NCBI GenBank assembly: GCA_954871525.1
Contig: OX940871.1
Coordinates: 23,658,586-23,722,585, forward strand
Source: Parietaria judaica
Taxonomy: Eukaryota > Streptophyta > Magnoliopsida > Rosales > Urticaceae
Length of the DNA stretch: 64,000 bases
Direction: 5' to 3'
In this document: in pieces, positions 10,419-23,134 of the stretch
Layout of the letters: each line of letters starts with the position of its first letter
Numbering within the stretch: the first letter of the stretch is position 1
Notes under the pieces: generated by a model
Databases searched by the model: none
The model's input: the letters and a program-made list of their open reading frames with translations, nothing else
Told to the model about the DNA's origin: nothing
Made by a program: the position numbers and the translations under genes

Positions 10419-12574
10419 ACCAAAACAACGTTAAATGCACATATAAAGACCGTGTTAGCCGGATTAAGAGACTTAACAGAAAAGGGGTTAAATGCAACTA
10501 AATTACTAGTTCGGGGGAGTATTTATGCTGAAATGAGATTTTGTAGAGTATTTATGCACAACTTCAACAATTTGGGAGAAAAAAACATAGAAATTACCCT
10601 AAATTAGATATGCTTGTTTTGGCTAGTGATATTTTGCTGGTCCCATCAATTATGATACACGCACTGGCTAATTGTTAATAAATAAATAAATAAAATAAAC
10701 AGAGAAATAATTAGAGAACGACTATAATAATTGATACGCCATTTAGTCATATTAAATAAATTAATAAATAAAAACATTAATCATCATAATAAATAGATTA
10801 GAGTATGCATAAAGAAATTCAGCCGAATACAGATTTCAATAGCTCTACTATTTATATCATAGTTAACACAGTTATCAAATTGGCACATTGAGACTTCTAT
10901 TTATATTTTCTGAAATTATTATTTCATAAATTTAAACGATTATTAATTTAGTTAGTTGACCTTGAATCGGGATTTAAATTAGTTGAAGAGTGCTTATAGA
11001 GCTCTTAAACAAAAATGTTAGCAAGAATTTCTCTCAAATTAAAAATTAGTTGGAGTGTTCTTATTACATTAACTTATGTTATAAGTAACATAACATTTGG
11101 TTACAAGTTATATAAGGGGGGAAATGAGACATTTAATTACCATTACTTTACCTCTAATTATTTCCCGCTTCATTTTACCCCAACGAACCCTGCACATACA
11201 AATGCTTATTACAATATAGATATGCAATATCTATTATTTTTGTGATAAAAGTGATGTAAATTTATTTTCCCCTCCGGAATTTAACCGAAAATGGACGGAT
11301 TTTTGGTGACAAAAGTGACAGTGATATTATTATTTTTATAGAAATTATTCCACTTATTAATCTTGAGTATTGAGTATTTATGCCACTATCAACCTAAAAT
11401 ATTATTTCAAAAAGTTTTGTAGAAATACTCTTACAAAATATTAAGTACTTATGTTACTACTAAGTATCAACCCACACTAATAATCTGCTCTTTTTCACAA
11501 GAATTTTGAACATACTAAAAACTATCGTGTGAATTAGGGAAATACCCATTAACATGTAAACCTTTTAATTTACACCTATGTAGCCAAATTATTTAAAGAA
11601 ATAGTCATTTTGATAATTTAAGACCAAAAAAAAAAAAAAAAACCTTCACACTCCCACTCTCCTTCCCCACGCGGCCACACTCTCACATTATACTTCATAT
11701 TTTATTAAATTTATTTATATTTTTTTTTTATTTCCTATGCAAGATTTTAAAACTTCATAATTTTAATTTTAAAACTCGAAAGCTTGTGAAAGAGGAGTAT
11801 AATGAGACTGAAAGATATGATTTTTTATGTATTTTAAAATTATATATATGGAATTTTGATTATATATAAGTAACTAATATTACATATATGCAATTTTTTT
11901 TATAGGTGATAGGAAAGTTAGATCTATGTAATTTTAGTTACCTATATGTTACTAATATTTCATATATATGTTATATTCGTGACATGTTTATATTTTTAAT
12001 TACTTAGATGTAATTTAATTCCTTATGTATAATTTTAGGTACTTATGTATAAACCAAATTACATATATGTAATTTTAGTTACTTTTATGTTATTATAAAA
12101 ATATACATAAATGTAATTTTTACAGAGCACAGACTTTACCGTTAAAGATGAAAAATCCAAGTTCTTAATTTTATTTTAAAAGTACTATTACATAAAAACA
12201 GTTGTTTAAAACCCAAATTCATAATTTCGTAAACTTTTTAATTTAATATCTTTATAATATATGTAACTTTAGTTATATATATGTAATTTATAAAAAAAAT
12301 GCATTATTTTAAAAAACTTCAAAACAATATATTCCCACCCATTTTTACATTCCTCTCTTCATAAACTTTCTAACAATAATTTTTACAACTCAATCGAAGT
12401 TTTAAATGGAAATCTCGATAAAAAAAAAAAAAAAAAAAAACTTGTGATTGCTATTGCTAAAATATCACCCATATTTTATAAACTACCACTTTCAATTATT
12501 TTTGGACATAAATACCCTTAATGAATAAATTTTGATCGAAGATGACTGATATTGCAATTCTCAACTACTGAAAG
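10419..12574. other. AT-rich intergenic DNA with degenerate TATATGTAATTTTAGTTAC repeats
   Basis: From about 11,830 to 12,300 the phrases TATATGTAATTTTAGTTAC and TTACATATATG recur many times with drift, a decayed low-complexity satellite-like patch. Poly(A) runs occur at 11,624-11,641 and 12,420-12,440. No gene is supported; an AT-rich 76-codon frame at 11015-11245 has no recognisable domain. Confidence 0.5.
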
Positions 12575-13225
12575 CAGTGTCACAATTTGGGGCCGGACAC
12601 GAAACACCAAACAATACGACAAGATTTAAATGGGGTTGGATTTACCATAAATGGATCTGGGTCCAACTGTGTTGAACACAATTGAATAATGGGTAAACAC
12701 GACAGAACACGAACACGATGAGTTTCAATTAGACACGATTAAAGGAGCAAAAAGTTGTATCTCATGCATTTTATATATGTTATTAAGTGTTTTAATACTT
12801 ATTATATATGACATTTATGTTTTTATTTTATTAATTACGTCTTACATTTGATGAGCATAATTTTATATATGTTATTAAGTGTTTTAATACTTATTATATA
12901 TGACATTTATGTTTTTATTTTATTAATTACGTCTTACATTTGATGAGCATAAAAAGTTGTTAGCAAATTTGAAAATCTTAAATAATATAATCAAATAAAT
13001 TAAGTCATATGAGTATAAATTGAATTAATTTATCATTTTAAAATACATGAATGTGTTAATTGGGTTAAACGAGTAGACACAATAAACACGGTATTTAAAT
13101 AAGGTGGGTCTGTGTCTCATTTTCTAACAGCATTAATAAATGAGGAGGTCTGAATCTACATAAAATAAGTAAAAATAATTAAGACACGGCATGAATACAA
13201 TACGAAGCTTGAATTGCACGCCAAA
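12575..13225. mobile_element. hAT-type MITE, TAGGGGTGGC family, copy 2 (inverted, decayed)
   Basis: The left end (CACAATTTGGGGCCGGACAC) matches the reverse complement of the right end of copy 1, and the right end retains GAATTGCACGCC against the usual GAATTGCCATCCCTA. The terminal bases have mutated and no target duplication is left. It is about 75 bp longer than its relatives, mainly because of the internal duplication at 12769-12952. Confidence 0.8.
12769..12952. repeat. Perfect or near-perfect 92-bp tandem duplication inside hAT MITE copy 2
   Basis: The 92-bp unit at 12769-12860, starting TTTTATATATGTTATTAAGT and ending TGATGAGCATAA, is repeated immediately at 12861-12952. I see no difference between the units, so the duplication is much younger than the insertion. 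The other two family copies have one unit. Confidence 0.9.
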
Positions 13226-15849
13226 ATCTAGAGCTAAATGCCTCTTCTCTTGGATAAATTTACCTTTTGGCCCTCGAATTCTTCCAAAAGCTATTTAAAT
13301 AAGCAATTCCTCACATAATACGTCTTATGACAAAGAAGCGTCTGGGAAGTAGCGAACCGCCGTGGTTTTGTGACTATATATTTTTGTCTTTTTTAGTGAG
13401 GGATAATCTGGTATTATTTGACATATGGAGCCGAGTGTTTCAATTTTTTTTTTTTCAAGAAGATCAGCACTCTCTGTTGATGCCGATAAATACTCTTGTT
13501 TTTGGACTAGGCCTGTCATCGTTTTGTTGACTATCTAGGGATTGAAACTTGAATCTTCGATCTTGAAGACCCGGTTGGTTTGTCGGACTTGACTCGGATC
13601 TTGAATATTCGATTTTAGAGAACTGGGACTTCTATTTAACGACCACACCTCGGCAAACAAGACTGTTTCTCGGTTAGATCGAGCTTGAATATCGAATCTT
13701 TGTGTTTTAGAGAGCCGGGAATATTTTCCGGAGTCTTCGCTCTAATCTGCTTTACGTTTTCGTATTTGAAAAAGAAAGAAACAAATCAAACTCTAAAGGA
13801 ACAGATCGGGGCTTTCTTTGGACACCTTTTTTTTTTTGTGTGCTAACCCAAATAATAAATAATTGTTTGGATAATTTTATTATTTTCAACCAAAGTGATC
13901 AAATTAATATTTGTAGTAATAAAAAGTAACTAAGAAATACAATTACTATAAATATATAATAATGTACCTGCTAATTATCTTTAGAAAACAACTCTACGAT
14001 AATTTCTATAACGAGCCTAAGATACAAAGAGCAGAAACATGTTTCTAATTTCTAAAGTCATTTTTTGAGCTAGGTGTTCTAGGTGCTCTCATTTTTAAAA
14101 TAATATTTATAAAATTTCTTTTTGATTTGTTTTCGAAATCATCTTCTATTGGTAATAGTTTTTTTTTTTTTTTTTTTTAAATACTTAAACACATTTTCTA
14201 TATTTGTGTTTCTACATTGCTACATAAAATGGAAAAGAATTCTAGAAGTAATAGCAAGAGGCCCTTGTTTTGTGGTAGTCCAGCAACTGAATCTCTTATG
14301 GGACCCATTTGGTATCAGCCACAATAATCAACTCATCCAATTAATCTTGGATTTCTATTTTGCTTATTCATTTGTGTATCATAATTATATGTTTTTCAAA
14401 ACAAAACAAAAATATATATATATATCTTACTCTCACTTTCATTTCATATATAAAATTGAGAATAAGGAACAATTTTTTTATTTTTTATTTTTAAATCTAG
14501 AGATGAATTTAGTACTAATGGTTGTTTTGTAAAACTCCCAGAGAAAGATGATAAAATACAAGAGTTACTAGTAGTATTTTCTCTGAAGTAAATATTCACA
14601 AACATGATACATATTTGCCATCCTTCTAGTTCTTTTCTTCAGATGGAAACACAATAGGCCTCTTTATCAATAACATTATTTTACAAATATAACGATATAG
14701 TCTATTTTTTATATCAGTGTTCTAAATGCAATGCTAGCTGCAGGAAACCCGATTTTAGGGGTTTGCGTTAAAACAACGGACCACTCGGAGTCTGTTTTTC
14801 TCAAACCCGTGGCCGAACACATGCTGCTTCTGGCCATTGATGCCGAGCATGCTCTATGCAGCTTGTGTTTGAGTTTGGAAGAAGAGAAAGACAATATTGA
14901 TGTTATTACACAATTTAACCCTTTTGCGCAACTTTTTTGTTGTTGAATAATGTTAATACCTTCAAATCCTAGAGTTATTATTCTTAAAAAAAAAAAAAAA
15001 AAAACTAGAGTTAATTAAAAGAGTGATAAAAAAAAGTTTTGCTTGTTTGTGTATGTCACTCAAATAGTAAGACTGGTAAACTAATTTATATACAAGTAGC
15101 ATAGTCTAATTACAATTTTAATAATATTATTTTATAAAAAAATCTATCGGTGTAATACTCCTAAAATTGGAGAAGCACAATATCGGTAATGATTTTTTCA
15201 AATCTTAATTATTATTATTATTATTATTATTTTTTTGAAAAATTTCGGACTTTCAAACACTATTTAGATGCTATATATAGTTGAACATTTTATTCATTTT
15301 TCAACGAATCTTTAGCGAGACATAGAGAGGGATAGACTTTATCTTTATAGCATAATATATGTGTCATATTTTTTTTTTGAATTAACAATTTAGTCCTTGG
15401 ATTCCAAGATAGCATTACTTTTAGTTTTATTATTATGGTAATTAGAATTATTGCCCCCTGACTTTTTGTTGAGACAATATTTTAATTTGTACACAGCACA
15501 AGATTTTTTTTCAAGGTAGTTTTATTATTTAAAATATATATATATATATTTTAATCGTTTTTGCATAACTGGATTCGTTGATTCTTTTATTATACGCCCG
15601 TAATTTATATATTGACCTCGTTCTATAAATAATTGATAAATAAAAAATAAAGCTAAATATGTCCTATGTTATGCAAAAATTCAATATAGATTTTGTCAAT
15701 TTTATCAAGGTATGGAAAATTGTATGAATTTTTTATTGTAAGATGGTAAAATTGAAGTTCATATAGACAAAGGGCACAACCCTTCAATTTTCCGGGAAAT
15801 ACTTTCAATTACTCTTAAGTACTGTTAGTTTATATATATATAGTTATAT
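13226..15849. other. Intergenic DNA, no supported gene
   Basis: At 13,500-13,800 is a GC-richer stretch where CTTGAATATTCGATTTTAGAG and a variant recur about 100 bases apart; it may be LTR debris. A 71-codon plus-strand frame at 14731-14946 (starting MLAAGNPILGVCVKTTDHSE) has balanced, protein-like composition in AT-rich surroundings and may be a gene fragment; I do not recognise it. Poly(T) and poly(A) tracts occur at 14,158-14,180 and 14,987-15,003. Confidence 0.4.
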
Positions 15850-15895
15850 ACATGCGAGATATACATATATATATATATATTTATATCTCGCATGT
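15850..15895. repeat. 14-bp inverted repeat around an AT tract
   Basis: ACATGCGAGATATA at 15850-15863 and its exact inverse at 15882-15895 enclose an 18-base AT-repeat loop. It could be a DNA cruciform or a tiny MITE core; there is no sign that it is transcribed. Confidence 0.6.
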
Positions 15896-16779
15896 ATTAT
15901 AGAACTCCATTCTTTAAGTGCTCTAAAGTTATTGAATTATTTTGGAGTACTACTTTTGTATGATAGAAAAACTTATTTAGATTCCAGAGATCAGCAGGGG
16001 TCCCCATGAATTTTGTTCCATACATTTTTCAAAGGAAAAAGTTAAGATGATGATTATCAAGTATAGGGCCAAAAATGATACTTGCATTAATTTAGTGTCA
16101 TTTTGCCACTGAGCTTCATACAGTATTTAATATCATATAACTAGTGAGCCTAGAGAGTTGCCATTTCATTATTATTGTTCGGACCACTACCAAATAAAGA
16201 AAAAGACTCTCAATTATAACAGTTTCTTGACCCTTCAAGCATCTGTCTATTTTCTTCCTTTTTTCATGACAAGGAATAAAATTGAAGGAAATCGAGATAA
16301 ACTATACAAATTATATTTTTATTCAACCAAGGTTTACTATTTCTATGGCAACATTATGGTGACTATAGTATCAACCAAGGTTTTAAATGCTGGTTGCCGA
16401 TGTCGTTTCGCATTTTTCATTTTACGGATACATCGCTTGTCGATGTGTATCTCGATAGGTATGTCGATGGGTATGCCGATGGATATATCGTTTCGCATAT
16501 CCTCGAAAAAAGATTTTCGATAGGCATACCGATGGATATTCGGGAAATTAATACCTATCAACTAACAAGTGGATGATAATAATTCTACCTACCAAATAAA
16601 AACAGTTAGAAACTTATAATAAACCAAGTGTTTTAATAATACAAAGAGAATCTTATAAAATATCACTAAGTAATTTATCACCGATGAATATAATAACACT
16701 CAAATTTTCAAAATTGATAAAAAGGTACAATAAGTCTAAAGGAAAAGAGGAATAAACACTCATGTTTTGAGGTTTTAAT
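15896..16779. other. Intergenic DNA with a GATGG/GATAGG-rich short repeat cluster
   Basis: At about 16,395-16,540 phrases such as TCGATGGGTATGCCGATGG and TCGATAGG recur with variation in both orientations. This gives overlapping open frames on both strands, full of Asp/Gly/Tyr or Ile/Pro/Ile. It looks like a short variable tandem repeat, not a coding exon. Confidence 0.45.
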
Positions 16780-17378
16780 GATGTAACTAATAAAACACAG
16801 TTTATGTTACTAAAAAGAAAGTTTGTTTTATTTGAAAGTAATATATATTAATATTAATATTATGTCGAAAAAATATTTGCTATATAATACAAAATTTATT
16901 AATATTTCATGATTCTAATTACATGTTTAAATAATGTAATATAAAGTAGTAAATATTTCATTCAAGAGTTTATATCATTGTAATTATGTTAGTATTTAAT
17001 AATATACATAATTTAAGTATATTTGTTAAAAATATGATAGTAATATCATTAAAATTTATTATTATATATAAATATATTTTAATAATTTATTATATAAGTT
17101 AATTTCATAGTTAATATCTTATTATAAATAGTACAATAATATTATAGAATGATAATATATTATTATTGTTTTATTTTGTACTATTGAGTTGAAGACCAAA
17201 GATAGAAAACAACTTCAAGTCGTTTTCTGTTTTCCTTCATTAAAATTTCAGTGGTCTGCGAGATCGGTCTCGGAAAACAGAGACAACTGGCAACCAAACG
17301 TGGTCTGCGAAACCAATATGACACTGTTTGAAACCAAAACCAGAAACTGGTCTCGGAGACCATAACCAAACGCCCCAA
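16780..17378 (-). mobile_element. Truncated Tourist-like MITE (GGCGTTTGG family), copy A
   Basis: From about 16,780 the sequence is the reverse complement of much of the element at 50820-51562, including the block at 17190-17378 ending ACCATAACCAAACGCCCC. The end opposite that terminus is missing, so only one terminal repeat remains. A minus-strand frame beginning MKVCILNEAAQPEDKS overlaps the edge and is not supported as a gene. Confidence 0.75.
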
Positions 17379-18821
17379 AAGAATCTCGTGAAAAGATTTA
17401 TCCTCGGGTTGTGCAGCTTCATTAAGGATACATACCTTCACGGAACTTAGCGTTTCGGAATTACGCTGTCAAAAATCAAATAGAATTGGGGTGTTTAGAA
17501 GAAATTATGTAAGTAATGATTCACTAAAATTCTTCAAAGCTAGATTAAAAGCATATGGATTTCAGTTAAACAAAGTGATGTAGAGCGGAACTACGGGAAG
17601 AACGAAGAACACGTCAATTGCGAGAGAACTCGACTTTTCTCCAAGCAAAGCTCGAATTTGATTAAATACCAACTGAACCAAAAACAATTCATGCAGAGCT
17701 ACATGTCTGATACGTGAAAGGAAATTAAAACAAAAGCAAGGCAACAATCGCCTAAGTAGGGAAAGCAATAAATAATAAAAGGGCAGCAAATAATAGAAAC
17801 TTATGGCAATGAAATCGAAAAACCGTGGTTGTAATCGCCTTATTAATTATGCCGAATCCTGGTTTATTTCCTTCCTTTCTGATCCCAAGCGTCCGTGAAG
17901 GAAAGTGCGACAATATTGGCATCACTAAGGTATATCGAATATTTAGAGACACATTCTTTTGGTTGCAAAGCATATTAACAACATAATATTGTTTGTTTTA
18001 GCTTCTTTGCATAACCTTAGTATCAAACCGATGTTAGAATTTCAATTATATACAATACAAATGATGTTGGAGACCTTGACTAGCAACACACAATATATAA
18101 GCCAAAAATACCAAATATGCGTATAAGTAAATGACAAATTGCCACGCGATATTTGGTAAGCAGTTCGTGAAGCCCTCGATGGAAACGTACTTTGCGGGGC
18201 ACTGACCCAGATACTTTATTCTATTGGAAAACATTTGACAATGTTTCACGATTATACAAGATAATTTATTGAGTTTCACAAAGGGCCATGACCAATTAGT
18301 GATCCAACTTCAGGAAAAAAGTATAGTCTTACTTAAGAACGATATAGCGATGATCAACTGTCGGATAACCACTCGTCACTCCACGAATGACATCTCAAGA
18401 TCCTTCAGCTCTGAAACAAGCAAATGTGTCCACATCGAGCGAAGGCTATATTGGCCGATCTTCTTGGCTTCTAAATATGGCAAGAAAAGATTCCAAGATC
18501 ACAAGGATTAATGATTCCAACTAATATTTTCAATCAAAACGATTCAAAGCGATCCAACTTCAATCAGAATTGATTTAGGCATGAGCTGGAAGATCGTGGA
18601 AATATGATCGTTGACTTTGTAGAGAATCTACTTCGTCAATGCGTGGATCTTTAACACACTTGTCAATCCTTGTTGTTGTTATGACAAGTCTTCCAACAAC
18701 TTGTTTAATACATAATGACAAAATAACATATAACAAAATCATTTTCTTAAAAAAAAAAATTCTTAAATGGGGATCTCGAAGTGGATATTTGGTAAAACGA
18801 TCGTGTATGGTCTGCTCACAC
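17379..18821. other. Moderately complex intergenic DNA, no recognised gene
   Basis: Base composition is more balanced than in most intergenic DNA here, but reading frames on both strands are short and show no family motif. It may be an old transposon body or UTR-like debris. The last eight bases (18814-18821, GCTCACAC) are the left target duplication of the hAT element. Confidence 0.4.
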
Positions 18822-19191
18822 TAGAGCTGCGGGTGGCGACGATTGACACCAAGTCGTGACTCGTCGCGACGTCTAACAGGGAATCGCGACGCGCGGGTGT
18901 GAGTCGCGAACAATCGCAACGCGCGTGTTAATCGCGATGCCCAGAGTGGCGATCCGCGTGATGGCTTTGGACGGCTAGGATTGTGCCACGTCATCAATCC
19001 GTGTGGTGTGTTTGTTTGTGGCAATAATAACACAATTTTCACCCGACATTTATTACCCAACCACAATTTTTACCCACTTTACTCGAATTCCAACCCTAAA
19101 ATTTCAAATTTCAATATTTTTACCCTCACTTTATTCACCCACTTCACCCACCTCAATAATTATTGACCCACCCAACTATCTCCTCAAATCC

Positions 19192-19199
19192 TATAAATA
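19192..19199 (+). promoter_or_regulatory. TATA box of the hAT transposase
   Basis: TATAAATA lies 113 bases before the first ATG (19312) and is followed by a CT-rich, ATG-free leader, a convincing plant core promoter inside the element. Confidence 0.65.
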
Positions 19200-19311
19200 C
19201 CACCTCTCCCACCCTCATTTCCTCACTAACAATCTTCCATCCCTCTCTCAAATTCTCTAAACTCTCTAAGTTTTTTCCCTCTAAAGCTCTCAAGTTCTCA
19301 AATTTCCCACT

Positions 19312-22163
19312 ATGTCTGAGGGCTATATTCCTGTTATGCTACCGGAAGAAATATTTCCCTCCCCACCAAATCCAAATTATCCCGACGATACCGTTCAGTC
19401 TTTAAGACCTAGTCTAGTCCGGGCGATGGGCGCGCACGACGCCAATTCGACGCGTGTGCCCGCAATCAATGGTCGAGGCGGTATGTCAATGTAGGAAGAC
19501 AAGAACCACAGATCCATTTTTCGCACTCATGTTTCAAGGTGGACCCGCCGACGACCGCGAGGAGGACGAAACTCAGCCACCGGAGGAACCGCCCCATAGA
19601 CGCGATATTGCCGAGGAAGACCTTCCGACTCCGCACCATTCCTCCGTTGTCGGCTCGTACCACGATGGCTCTCCAATCTCTTCCCATCACGAAACCGGCG
19701 AAGTCTCCGTCCAAAGTCCTCGACGTGCTCGACGTCCGTGTCCGGCAACGGGGTAATCATTTAGTTTAATTAATTAATTTGCTACGTCTCTTGAAAGTCT
19801 TAGTATGCTATGTGGTTGCAGTTCCGAATGATCTTCCACATCATAAACGAATTTCTTGAGATTTAATAATCATTTAAACTTTAAATGGTTACTTAAATAA
19901 GTTTAAAAAAATTAAAAAAGGTAATTTGTATGTGTGGTAATAATTATAAAGTTCTTATTGGATTTCGGTGTCTTAGAAAGATTGGTTTTTTAAATAAGGT
20001 TCGCTTTGCAATCTCCTCCAAGCTAGTCTGGGAACCTCGGGGAGTTCTGTCTAGAAAATCTTGGGCCTAAAGCGAGATCATAGCATCTTTTCCAGTCGAT
20101 CTGGCCGGTGAACCTCGGGGAGTTCCGTCCAAAAGAGCTTTCTAACTTTTATGTTTTTGTTAACTTTTTTATTTAACCTTAAGACATTTAACTAAATCAA
20201 TATGATTAATATTTAACTTTATGACATTTAAATTTGTGATTTTCCTTTTGTTTTAATAGACTAAATTCTCATGGCTTGGCGTGGGACGACAAAACACGGC
20301 TGCGGTGTGGAACTTTTTTCATGAAGATCGGCATGTCAACGAGCAAGGCGAGCGTGTTAAACTTGCCACGTGCAAAAAGTGCGGGCAAGTCTTAGATGGG
20401 ATGGGGGACCGGGGAACCGGCTACTTGAACCGACACGCAAATGTGTTCTTCCCAACCGGGGAGCTCGATGAGGTAAACACATCATATGTAAGTGCTCTTT
20501 CTGCTGTGAATTTACGAAAATGGACACTCGAATGGATTCTTTCTACGGGCGTTCCGCTGAGTTTTATCGAAAATCCCAACCATACACGATATATGCAAAG
20601 GATTAATCCGACGTACCAACAGTTTTCTCGTACCACTTATACCAGGGACATGGAAACCTCTTATGCTATGCAAAAAAAAAAAAAAAACTTTTAGTCCATT
20701 TTTTCAAAATGTCTAGCATAAACGTTGCTTTTACCACCGACTTGTGGAGCGGTCCAAGTTTAAACGATTACATGAGTTTGACCGCCCATTACGTCGACGA
20801 TAAGTGGAATCCATGTCAACGACTTTTAAATTTATCGCCTTTCGAGTGTCGCCATACCGGAAAAAACATAGCCGATAAATTATTTACATTATTTGGTGAT
20901 TAGGGTTTAAAAAATCGTGTTATTTCCATTACCTTAGATAATGCCTCAAGAAACAACGACGCGATTACTATCTTGGAAACAATGTTGCCCGCTTCTCCGT
21001 TTCGAAATATTTTACATCAACGGTGTGCTTGTCACATAATTAATTTAATTGCACAAACGGGCGAGGCACATATTGCACACCATGTTGAAAAAATACGCGG
21101 CATTGTTGATTGGATTCGGAATCCTCAAACCACCAATAGGTGGAGACGATTTTGTAAAGACCACAATCATAAAGCTAATAGGTTTGGTTTAGATAATAAT
21201 ACACGATGGAACTCTACGTATTTAATGATTTCAGTTGTGCGTGGACAGAGGCTTCCTTTGGACCACTTCCTCGGACAGGAACTCGCTCCTGAGGCGCGGA
21301 TCACGGAGGCGGAATGGGCAACCGCGAAGAAATTCATCGCTTTCCTCAAACCCTTTTATGCTGTTACTTTAAATTTTTCTAACCAAAATAGACAATCTTT
21401 GAATCATGGTCTTTCGGGTCTTTATCAAATTTCGCGTGCTTTCAATGAATTCGAAGATTACCCTATTATTTCTCCGCTTATTCCGTCAATGGTTTTGAAA
21501 TTCAAGTCTTATTGGGATCCATCCCCGTTTTCGTTTTGCTTTGGTGCTATTCTAGACCCTCCTATTTCGGATGCTTATGGGCCAATGATGATAGCGATCG
21601 GAGAAAACATAGGGGCGGATTATCGTAATTATGTTAATGTTGTTAATGAAGATTTTTATGCATTGTACAGTGAATACGACAAACGGTTCCCATAGTTCAA
21701 CACACAGGAGGAGCAAAGGGCAGTGATGGCAAGCCCAACCAAGACGGGACTAGACTTCAGCCGGAGACTCAAGCAATGGCTAAATTGCGGGGAATCCACT
21801 ACGCCGTTGGCGGGCGACACGGATGGCCAACCGGCTGAAGTCAAGCGCTACTACGGCCTACGGTTCGACGACGAATCCGATGTCATTAAGTGGTGGAAGA
21901 ATCAAAGGGACAAATTTCCGATATTGGCGAGAATGGCGAGGGATATACTGTCCATCCCTATTTCCAGCGTTGCTTCGGAGAGTGTTTTCAGTACGGCTCA
22001 ACATCTCATCAACGACCGGCGGGCGTCAACCACCAACACACACGTCGAGCAAATAGCGGTGTTGAATGATTTGTTGTTCCAGCCCCCCGTGATTGCCGAA
22101 CGCTCTGAACCAAGCGCACTGGAGCTAATGACGGAAAGGTTCAACACAATGTTCCCCGAGTAA
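19312..22163 (+). pseudogene. hAT transposase (BED finger, RNase H-like core, C-terminal dimerisation), inactivated
   Basis: Transposases of this RICESLEEPER/Ac-like type cut and paste the element. The ATG at 19312 opens 60 codons, then frames shift; a Pro/Glu/His-rich frame continues to about 19752, where a GT and a later TTTTAATAG at 20259 suggest an intron. From 20260 the core frame has a BED-like finger (W-N-F-F, C-K-K-C, L-N-R-H) in which the position four after the His is Phe, not the expected Cys/His. A 16-base A-run near 20,670-20,686 shifts the frame. Then come TTDLWSGPS (first catalytic Asp region) at 20727 and TLDNAS near 20932-20949, with a TAG at 20901-20903 and another at 21693-21695. 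The C-terminal frame 21723-22163 has SIPISSVASESVFS and the INDRR dimerisation signature. The protein cannot be made whole. Confidence 0.88.
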
Positions 22164-22616
22164 TGATGTGCTCTTTCCTCTCTTGGTTTTATGTCCCTAA
22201 GGAGGGTTCTACAAGAGAGGTTTTAGTGACGCATCTTGTAATAGTTACACTGAATATTTACCGCTCTCTTCCACCTTATTGTAATATTCACGATGAATAA
22301 TACAACTTTTTTTTTAAATACCTCGTCCTATCGTATATATTTATTTGTTGATTAAATTTGTTCAAATTATTAATATGTTACAAATTAAAAACTAACATAT
22401 AAATCAAACTTATTAATATGTTACAAAATAATAATTATAACATATTTAAATATTAATTTTGAAATAAATTAATTACAAATAATAATTATAAAAAATAAAC
22501 ATATTTAAATATAGTTTTGAAATAATTGATAAAGTTTGATAATTAAATTCGGGTAAAAACTAATAAAGTTAAACATTCGAAACAACTAGGTACATATGCC
22601 GCAAACAAGACACCAA
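22164..22616. other. 3' non-coding part of the hAT element
   Basis: AT-rich sequence between the transposase stop and the right-hand TCGCGA array. GATGAATAATAC near 22,292 could serve as a poly(A) signal. Confidence 0.5.
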
Positions 22617-22744
22617 ATTTCTCGGGGGTTCGCGATTTCTCGCGACGCAGACAGTCGCGACCCGTCGCGACGAGGCAACTCGCGATTTTAGCGATTTTGC
22701 TCGCGACGAGTCGCGACGTCGCCGATCGCAGCTCTAGCTCGCAC

Positions 22745-23134
22745 TAACTACAGGTTGCCCACACCTATACCTATTAAAGAAAAAGACATGCGCGGTCTAC
22801 AACGCCCAATCAAACGCAAAACAGACATGTTTACCCGTAGCTTGATTGTCCGTCGTATGGCCCTATGATCTTCTCTAAATAATCAACTCAAGCTATATCT
22901 CATCAAGTAGCTCAAGTTAATTATACGTGCATAATACATATTCAAATCCCAATACTATAGCTGAGAGTTTTTCAGCCAAGAATTTCAGGTACATTATTGA
23001 AAGTACAAACAAGGCACATATAGTAAGTATTTATCACACCTTCAAGAACTCAAGACTCAATGAAAGAGACCCTAGATTTTATTTGGGAGATAAAGACACG
23101 CCTTATTTCGAACGAGGTGACCATTTTGAGAGGC
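22745..23134. other. Flank between the hAT element and the PEAMT copy 2 stop
   Basis: No gene. The part next to 23134 is the probable 3'UTR of PEAMT copy 2 (minus strand). A 101-codon plus-strand frame at 22927-23232 runs antisense into the last PEAMT exon and is a shadow. Confidence 0.5.

Larger units (their letters stand above)
18822..22736 (+). mobile_element. hAT transposon, TAGAGCTGC family, 3.9 kb, with decayed transposase
   Basis: The ends are TAGAGCTGCGGGTGGCGAC and GTCGCCGATCGCAGCTCTA, inverted relative to each other. Flanks are GCTCACAC (18814-18821) and GCTCGCAC (22737-22744), 7 of 8 identical, the hAT-type 8-bp target duplication. The first 140 bases hold four copies of the palindrome TCGCGA and the last 120 bases seven. 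In Ac and similar elements the transposase binds short subterminal repeats, so TCGCGA is the likely binding site. The inside holds a TATA box, a CT-rich leader and a broken transposase on the plus strand. Small relatives with the same ends are at 32803-33144 and 60780-61073. Confidence 0.93.

Noticed and set aside
14122..14532. 136-codon Phe/Tyr/Ile-rich frame
   Set aside because: AT-rich low-complexity sequence starting in a poly(T) run; no domain or codon structure.
16158..16576. Overlapping frames with SIGMSMGMPMDI and similar phrases
   Set aside because: By-product of a short GATGG/GATAGG repeat on both strands.
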